In this document: one piece after another, positions 58,946 through 64,000 of the stretch
Layout: each line of letters starts with the position of its first letter
Position numbering within the stretch: the stretch's first letter is position 1
From: Rhodamnia argentea
Lineage: Eukaryota; Streptophyta; Magnoliopsida; Myrtales; Myrtaceae
Assembly: GCF_020921035.1 (NCBI RefSeq)
Contig: NC_063153.1
Coordinates: 9,114,001-9,178,000 of the forward strand
Reading direction: 5' to 3'
DNA length: 64,000 bases
The notes under the pieces: generated by a model
What the model saw: only the letters and a program-made list of their open reading frames with translations
Database searches by the model: none
What the model was told of the DNA's origin: nothing
Position numbers and translations under genes: made by a program

Positions 58946-60789
58946 TTGCAATTTTATCTGATTCTAGATTCCTAATTTAAAAATTTAAGATTTCGATTTA
59001 CGGTGCTTATCTTACACAATTATGACAACTAATGCCTGGCACATGGAATGTTTTCCACCTTAAGTATGTTGCAAAGAGGCCTGGGGACACTTAATACCCA
59101 TTTTGATTTTGGGATATACTAAAAGAAGTCCCATGTCAAAATTCGTTGGCGTTCTGTTTCTATTTCCATTTTAATTCTCTTGGCAGGGCAAGCCATGCAT
59201 TCATGCATTGACAGAGGAGTTGCCAAAGAAAATGGAAATTTACATATCAAAAACACAAGAGCCCATATTACTAAAAGAGTGGAGAGGGACGATTCGCTTA
59301 GGGCGCTACCATAAGGATCTTGCACTTGCCGCAATTTGAGCTATGTCATAATACCTTTTCATTTAACAATCATAAGATCCTATTCAGCGCTAGCTCACAA
59401 TTGATTAGCGTGATTTCAACAAGCAAGTGAAGCAATTATCACCTTTATCAATTTGGTAAAAAGGAAATGATTATTACCTCATCAAGCACTTTAGTCTCAT
59501 CTTAAAATGGCCTTTTCATATTTCTCTCCAAAATTATGAAAACTATAATAATTTATTTCGATTTACAATAAATTTTTAAATAACTTCACACGTTAGCACT
59601 TAAATTTCTTGAAAGATTTGGATATCCAATATCAGACCAAAGCCCAATTTCAAAGCAATACCAGAAAAATATTTGTGGAAATTAAAAGTAAAACATCATC
59701 CCAAACAAATCCTTAATTCCCGAAAACTATCAATTTCATTTTTAAACGAAAGTCACCAAACCTCTGGATCCCTAGTGCAGGAAGTAGGAAAGTTTTCCTC
59801 CAAGATACCAAAATCAAATAAAACCTAGAAGACTTTCTTTTGGTTTTGGATATTTGGCAATGATTTCGGTCAGGATATGTGGGGGAAAAAAGATGAAACC
59901 TTGCCGCAATAAGTCCCTTTTCCGAAAGAGCACAATATTTAAGGGATTTAACGTGGTGTACCGTGCGCTAATATTTAAAATCGTGCAACTTACTTCCGAT
60001 AACTAGTACTCGCACCAAAAAAAATTTGAAAAAAAAAAAGTTCTAAAAATAGAATCCTCCCAAAGCTATATACGGGATTCAATCACTTGCACTATATTGG
60101 TAAGGAAATATTTGACATCAACTAATCCTCAAAAAATAGCTTTGGTACAAGATATAAAAAGAAAGAATTACGTCAAAAGTTAGCACAATCCTACCTATTT
60201 TGTAACAATTCTGTTTCGGGAAATAATTTCTGAGCAGAAATGATGTTCTATAATTTTGTTCCCGGGAACAGAGAAGTAGATTGTTTTTTATTTTTTTTAG
60301 CTTATTGTTTCTATTCCAAATCTGTTAATTGACCACTGATCTGTTCTCAAGAACAAAAAAATTAACTGACGTCATAAAATATATTTTTGTTCTTTTTCTG
60401 TCCTCGAAAACAAAAGAACATGAATAAGAGAAACACGAGTCTCACCAAAAAGGCCCAAATGGCGGAACATTTAGGAATTGCCTATCGAACTGAAGTTAAA
60501 AGCAAAATTAATCCCAAAATCTTCTGCTAACAAAAGATTAATCCCAATTGGCGGCACATTTAGGAATTGTACTGTCGAACTGAAGTGAAAAGCAAAATTA
60601 GCCAGCCAGTCGACCTAAGCTTTTCCCTTCCTTGCAAGTATTCTGCAAGGTGACTTCCCCTCAAACTCAAATTCTGAATTAAAGTAAGTTTGTCAGTATT
60701 GCATTCATCTAAAACTCTATACTTCTTGTGTTCATTCATGGGGGGAATGTCACATGATACAACTACATGCTCATTAGCATAAACTTATC
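58946..60789. other. Intergenic with a short direct repeat
   Basis: No gene is recognised. The phrase 'cacatttaggaattg', then 'tcgaactgaag' and 'aaaagcaaaatta' occurs at about 60463-60515 and again at 60552-60603, 85-90 bp apart. Confidence 0.5.
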
Positions 60790-61224
60790 ATATTTGTAAT
60801 TGCCCGATGTTACTTTCCATATGTTAATATGTTCTTTTGAACACTGATTTGTGTTGATCCTCTAAAAACTGTTTCTAGTATTGGTTGTTTAGTGAGTCGT
60901 TCCAATTGCAATTTTAGTTCTATGTGTGACATTCAAACTCTTAAGAATGTCGAATGCACATGGCTTGTCCCATGAACAGCTGAAAAAAGTAATACGTGGC
61001 TTGTTAATACGTGTATAGCCATGTAAATCGCATATGTTGTGAAATGGAGACAAGCTCAAAATTTTTTTTTTTTATGACATTCCAGGGATGCCCCTACCCT
61101 ACCCCTATCGATACCCCTACCCCTATCGCTATCCCTACCCCTAAGATCCCTAGCCTCTTCTAACAGAAACAATTATACTTGTGCATGCATGCACCGTTGG
61201 CATTCACCTTTCCCTCCCTCACCC

Positions 61225-61232
61225 TATATAAG
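61225..61232 (+). promoter_or_regulatory. TATA box of the left-arm gene copy
   Basis: TATATAAG about 75 bases before ATG 61300. The right arm has the same box on the minus strand at about 62071-62078. Confidence 0.65.
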
Positions 61233-61299
61233 AACATGTTAGTCTCCATCATGTCTCACTTCTTCATCATCAGTCAATCATAACTTGTATATCGTCATC

Positions 61300-61605
61300 A
61301 TGAAGAAGAAAATTCTCAAAGTGTCAAGAAAGTTATTTCTTGTGGGGGTTCGTCGCAGGTCCCTCCTCCCTCGCCGCATCCTCGACTGCCTTGTCTCCCT
61401 CGTCGAAATTAACACCGACAGACATGCAAGACACGCAAGACATGCCAACGGGGATTGTCATTTGAATGTCAGTTACAGCTCCACTTGTCACTAGAATTTC
61501 AATTGCAGCTCCAGACATGCAAGTGAGGGGGATTGCAGCACTTCGCCTGGTGGGCTTATCATTAGAGCACCATGATTTTGTATTCTTAGCTCTAAAACAG
61601 TGGGA
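61300..61605 (+). pseudogene. Left-arm copy of the small unrecognised gene
   Basis: It begins MKKKILK but soon loses the frame relative to the right-arm copy. The conserved part (TDMQDTQDMPTGIV) appears in a second frame, then meets a TGA just before 61466. The remainder (RISIAAPDMQVRGIAALRLV, LSLEHHDFVFL) is in the same second frame. The copy is therefore broken by at least one frameshift and one stop, while its promoter and leader remain similar to the other arm. Confidence 0.75.
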
Positions 61606-61667
61606 TGACCCCCGCAAGTGGAGGTCTAGCCGGTCCAGTAGGTTAAGGAGGTGGGTTTTCGTGATGG

Positions 61668-62003
61668 TCATGGTCGAGATGATGATGATGAGGCCATCCA
61701 CTGTTCTGGTACTGAGAACACAAAATCATGGTGCTCTGGTGATGAGCCCACCAGGTGAAGTGCTAGAATCCGCCTAATTGGCGTGTCTGGAGCTACAACT
61801 GGGATTCCAATGATGGGTGGAGCTACAACTAGGATTCCAGTGACGATCCCCGTTGGCGTGGCTTGCATATCTTGCATGTCTGCTAGTGTCAACTCCGATG
61901 AGGGAAATGAGACAGTTGAGGAAGGCGGCGAAGGAGAAGGGACCTGTGAAGAACCGCCGTAAGAAACAACTTTCTTAACACTTTTGAGGAATTTATTCTT
62001 CAT
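61668..62003 (-). CDS. Small protein of 111 aa, family unrecognised (right arm)
   Basis: The start at 62003 is chosen because the same TATA-leader-ATG arrangement occurs in the left arm, although the frame stays open upstream. The protein has a basic N-terminus (MKNKFLKSVKKVV), a Ser/Pro-rich part (SSQVPSPSPPSSTVSFPSS), a repeated hydrophobic motif (GILVVAP and GIPVVAP), then LHLVGSSPEHHDFVF and a Ser-rich end. No signal peptide or clear membrane helix is seen. A minus-strand TATA box lies at 62071-62078 (CTATATAAG), about 70 bases upstream. I do not know the family. Conservation of SPEHHDFVF in both arms suggests it was once a real protein. Transcription toward the left arm would produce a hairpin. 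Confidence 0.5.
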   Translation of the reverse strand: MKNKFLKSVKKVVSYGGSSQVPSPSPPSSTVSFPSSELTLADMQDMQATPTGIVTGILVVAPPIIGIPVVAPDTPIRRILALHLVGSSPEHHDFVFSVPEQWMASSSSSRP

Positions 62004-62508
62004 GATGACAATATACAAGTGACAACTGAGTGACGATGAAGAAGTTAGACACAATGGAGACTGTCACGTTCTTATATAGGGCGAGAGAGGGAGAGGTGAA
62101 TGCCAATGGTGCATGCATGTACAAGCATAACCGTTTCTACTAGAAGGAGCTAGTGGTCCTGGGGGTAACGGGTAGCGGTAGAGGAATCAATAGGTGTAGG
62201 CTAGGGGCATCCTTGGAATTTCGCAAAAAAGTGAGCTTGTCTCCATTTCACAACATATGTAATTTACATGGCAAAATAGGTATCAATAGGGGCATGTATT
62301 ACTTTTTGCAGCTGTTCATAGGACAAGCCAAGTGCATTCGACATTCTTAAGAATTTTGAATGTCATACATAGAACTAAAATTACAATTGGAACAACTCAG
62401 CAAACAACCACTACCAGAAACAGTTTTTAGAGGATTAACACAAATCATAGTGTTCAAAAGAACATATTAACATATGGAAAGTAACATTGGGCAATTACAA
62501 AATTGTCA

Positions 62509-63465
62509 TGACCCAATCATAAAAATAATTGGGCTAATGAATTGACAGGAGGCCCCTTTGTGGAGTGATGGGCTTTCTTGGCGGGGGCCCTTCCAAACCC
62601 ATACCAAATCGCAATGAGAGTTTTCAAGAATTTTATCAATTGATATCGATCGAGTTTGACCTTAGTGGGGTCAGGTGGCATGTGCAACATGTGCATGCAA
62701 AAAGAGTAGCCACCGGCCACTTTTGGAAGGTTGGCCAAATACCTCATCAAATGATTGGGAAAGATTATTCGGTTCTGCAAAACTAGAGATTTAGGGTACG
62801 AGAACTTTGTTACGTTGGAATTACTACTAATGTCGAGTGATTATCCTAACTAAGATTTCATGCGAGCACAGTTTTGGGGTGAGGTAAGTTCAAATCTAGG
62901 TATCATGCGGGACGGGAAAGACTAATCCTATCAATTGCAATCAATAAGGTAAGTGCACATCCAAGGATCCAGATCATGTAGATAAAGTACATCAAAACAA
63001 GTCATCGCATCCCTAAGCAAAGCCCTAAAGGCTTCGAAAATGAGTGATTAAGGATTAGGGTCAATTTGGTAAAGATTGGAGACAATTCGCGCCAAAAGGG
63101 CAAAGTCGTTATTCTCTATGGGAGACTAAGGTCAAAACTAGAAAAAAAAAAAAAAAAGGTCAATCTAGCCATTTCCTTTTTTTTTTGTTTGTAATTTTAT
63201 GGAATTTTTCTGAATTCTTTAGAATTTTTTTCTATTTTTTTATTTGAAAATTTTATAATCTAAAAATATGATCCGGATCGGGCCCAATGTTAGGGGGGAG
63301 GGGTAGGGGCCTCTCTGTAATATGGATGTAACGTGCAGATTCGGGAGAATTCTTCCGTCTTATGAATACTAGGCCTAAGAAGAACATCGGTTTCATCACT
63401 GGTGTTGCCATGTCTCATACATCGTAAAGCCGTAGTCATTTTTATTGGTAGAACAAGGGAAGCTT
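62509..63465. other. Intergenic or repeat DNA, no gene recognised
   Basis: The sequence resembles noncoding parts of LTR elements ('gggcccttccaaaccc', 'ggtcaggtggcatgtg') but no LTR ends were identified. A runs occur near 63140-63156. Confidence 0.4.
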
Positions 63466-64000
63466 AGGGAGCGCATGACAACACTTTTAAAAGTGAATTT
63501 CTGCCCCAGAAATGTTTCTAAAGCGTAAATCTATTTGATAATGTAACTTCTAAAGAAGAAATCCATTTCGTAGAAATTTTTACTTATAAAAGAAATTTCT
63601 ATTTCTGAAGTTATTTTTTCCTCAATTTAAGAAGTTAAAAAATATTACTTCTTAATTCAAAAAGTACTTATCACCTCACCCTCTTTTCATTATATCTCTC
63701 TTGTCAAATAGCGCCTTTGAAATCGCATTCCACCGCCGCCAACTACCGACCTCCGCCGACCACCGCTCCTCCGCCGACTACCGTCGCCGCCAACCACCAC
63801 CTCCGACCTCCGTCAACCGCCGCCGACCACCGCCATCGCCAACCACCGCCGCTCGCCGCCAACCTTTGCAGGCCATCATCGCCAACGCCATCAAGTTGCC
63901 ATCTCTAGCCACCGGAGTAAAAAATAAATAATATTTTTAATAATAATTTTTTTAAAGAAATTTTAAAATATTAAAAATGAAGTAGAAATTTTTGGGCCGC
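63466..64000. mobile_element. hAT-like MITE, cut by the window end
   Basis: The end AGGGAGCGCATGACAACAC resembles the ends of the element at 49121-49627. As in that element, repeated 'aagaagaaatccatttc'-type words surround a GC-rich core, here a CCGCCGAC tandem run (63730-63870). Frames over the core encode low-complexity Pro/Ala/Arg and are not genes. The other end lies outside the window. Confidence 0.5.

Larger units (their letters stand above)
60790..62508. repeat. Large inverted duplication, ~0.8 kb arms, ~90 bp loop
   Basis: The left arm (60790 to about 61605) and right arm (about 61695 to 62508) are reverse complements. The ends TTGTAATTGCCC and GGGCAATTACAA pair, followed inward by 'atgttactttccatatgtta', 'ctctaaaaactgtttct', 'gaatgtcgaatgcac', 'gtgaaatggagacaagctca', a TATA box, a leader and a small coding region in each arm. 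The arms are roughly 85% alike by eye. The left arm has an expanded C-rich motif at 61082-61142 (CCCTACCCCTAT words). The two small genes point at each other, so the 3' ends meet at the loop. Confidence 0.92.

Noticed and set aside
61082..61142. Interstitial telomere repeat
   Set aside because: The words CCCTACCC and CCCCTATC are irregular and do not follow the plant telomere unit CCCTAAA.
63701..63931. Pro/Arg/Ala-rich frames
   Set aside because: They only translate the CCGCCGAC tandem repeat in the core of a MITE-like element.

Overview
This window looks like nuclear DNA from a flowering plant, most likely a woody dicot. The evidence is spliced genes with short GT-AG introns, plant-type cytosolic ribosomal protein genes with TATAAATA boxes, an F-box/FBD gene, a tonoplast aquaporin relic, Ty1/Copia and Gypsy-type LTR elements, and many AT-rich foldback repeats. 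Some repeat families (GGCGAGG-type repeats near 45.1 and 45.7 kb, and the 'GGGAAAAGTACACTA' foldback) remind me of Myrtaceae genomes such as Eucalyptus. That is inference from memory, not proof.

Layout. 0.6-1.0 kb: frameshifted 5' fragment of lysine-ketoglutarate reductase/saccharopine dehydrogenase (LKR/SDH). 1.05-7.15 kb: decayed Myb/SANT-like gene whose last exon is split by a Copia element (1969-7080) with LTRs, TSD TGAAT and most of the integrase core missing. 7.2-13.3 kb: gene-free, repeats. 13.3-21.6 kb: two direct copies of a 2.5-3 kb repeat block plus fragments; one copy carries a ~400 bp MITE absent from the other. 21.7-22.8 kb: copy of the RPL39 promoter/first-exon region. 26.8-28.5 kb: three-exon F-box/FBD gene (minus). 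30.57-33.44 kb: 2.87 kb solo LTR with TSD TAGGC, nested in an older foldback element. 35.46-37.6 kb: intact RPL15 (eL15), four exons, 204 aa. 39.05-39.28 kb: single-exon relic of a Gfo/Idh/MocA oxidoreductase. 40.0-41.3 kb: possible unrecognised gene. 41.9-43.7 kb: VAN3-binding/FORKED-like pseudogene (minus). 47.7-48.7 kb: TIP-type aquaporin pseudogene (minus), frameshifted in both NPA boxes. 51.16 kb: second small LKR/SDH scrap. 51.7-52.1 kb: RPL39 (eL39) gene, 51 aa, three exons (minus). 54.99-55.55 kb: second copy of the RPL15 upstream block, without the TATA box. 56.65-57.65 kb: long-TIR MULE-like element with internal GC-rich tandem repeats. 60.79-62.51 kb: large inverted duplication of a small unrecognised gene, arms about 0.8 kb, loop about 90 bp.

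Only four loci look functional by reading frame: RPL15, RPL39, the F-box/FBD gene and possibly the small gene on the right arm of the 61-62 kb inverted repeat. The rest is decayed genes and mobile DNA. No operon-like cooperation is expected. The two ribosomal protein genes encode parts of the same 60S subunit, and the upstream regions of both have been duplicated elsewhere in the window. The most unusual object is the convergent inverted duplication at 60.8-62.5 kb, whose read-through transcript would fold into a long hairpin. All exon boundaries were read by hand from splice motifs and protein-family conservation; identities and ages are approximate.
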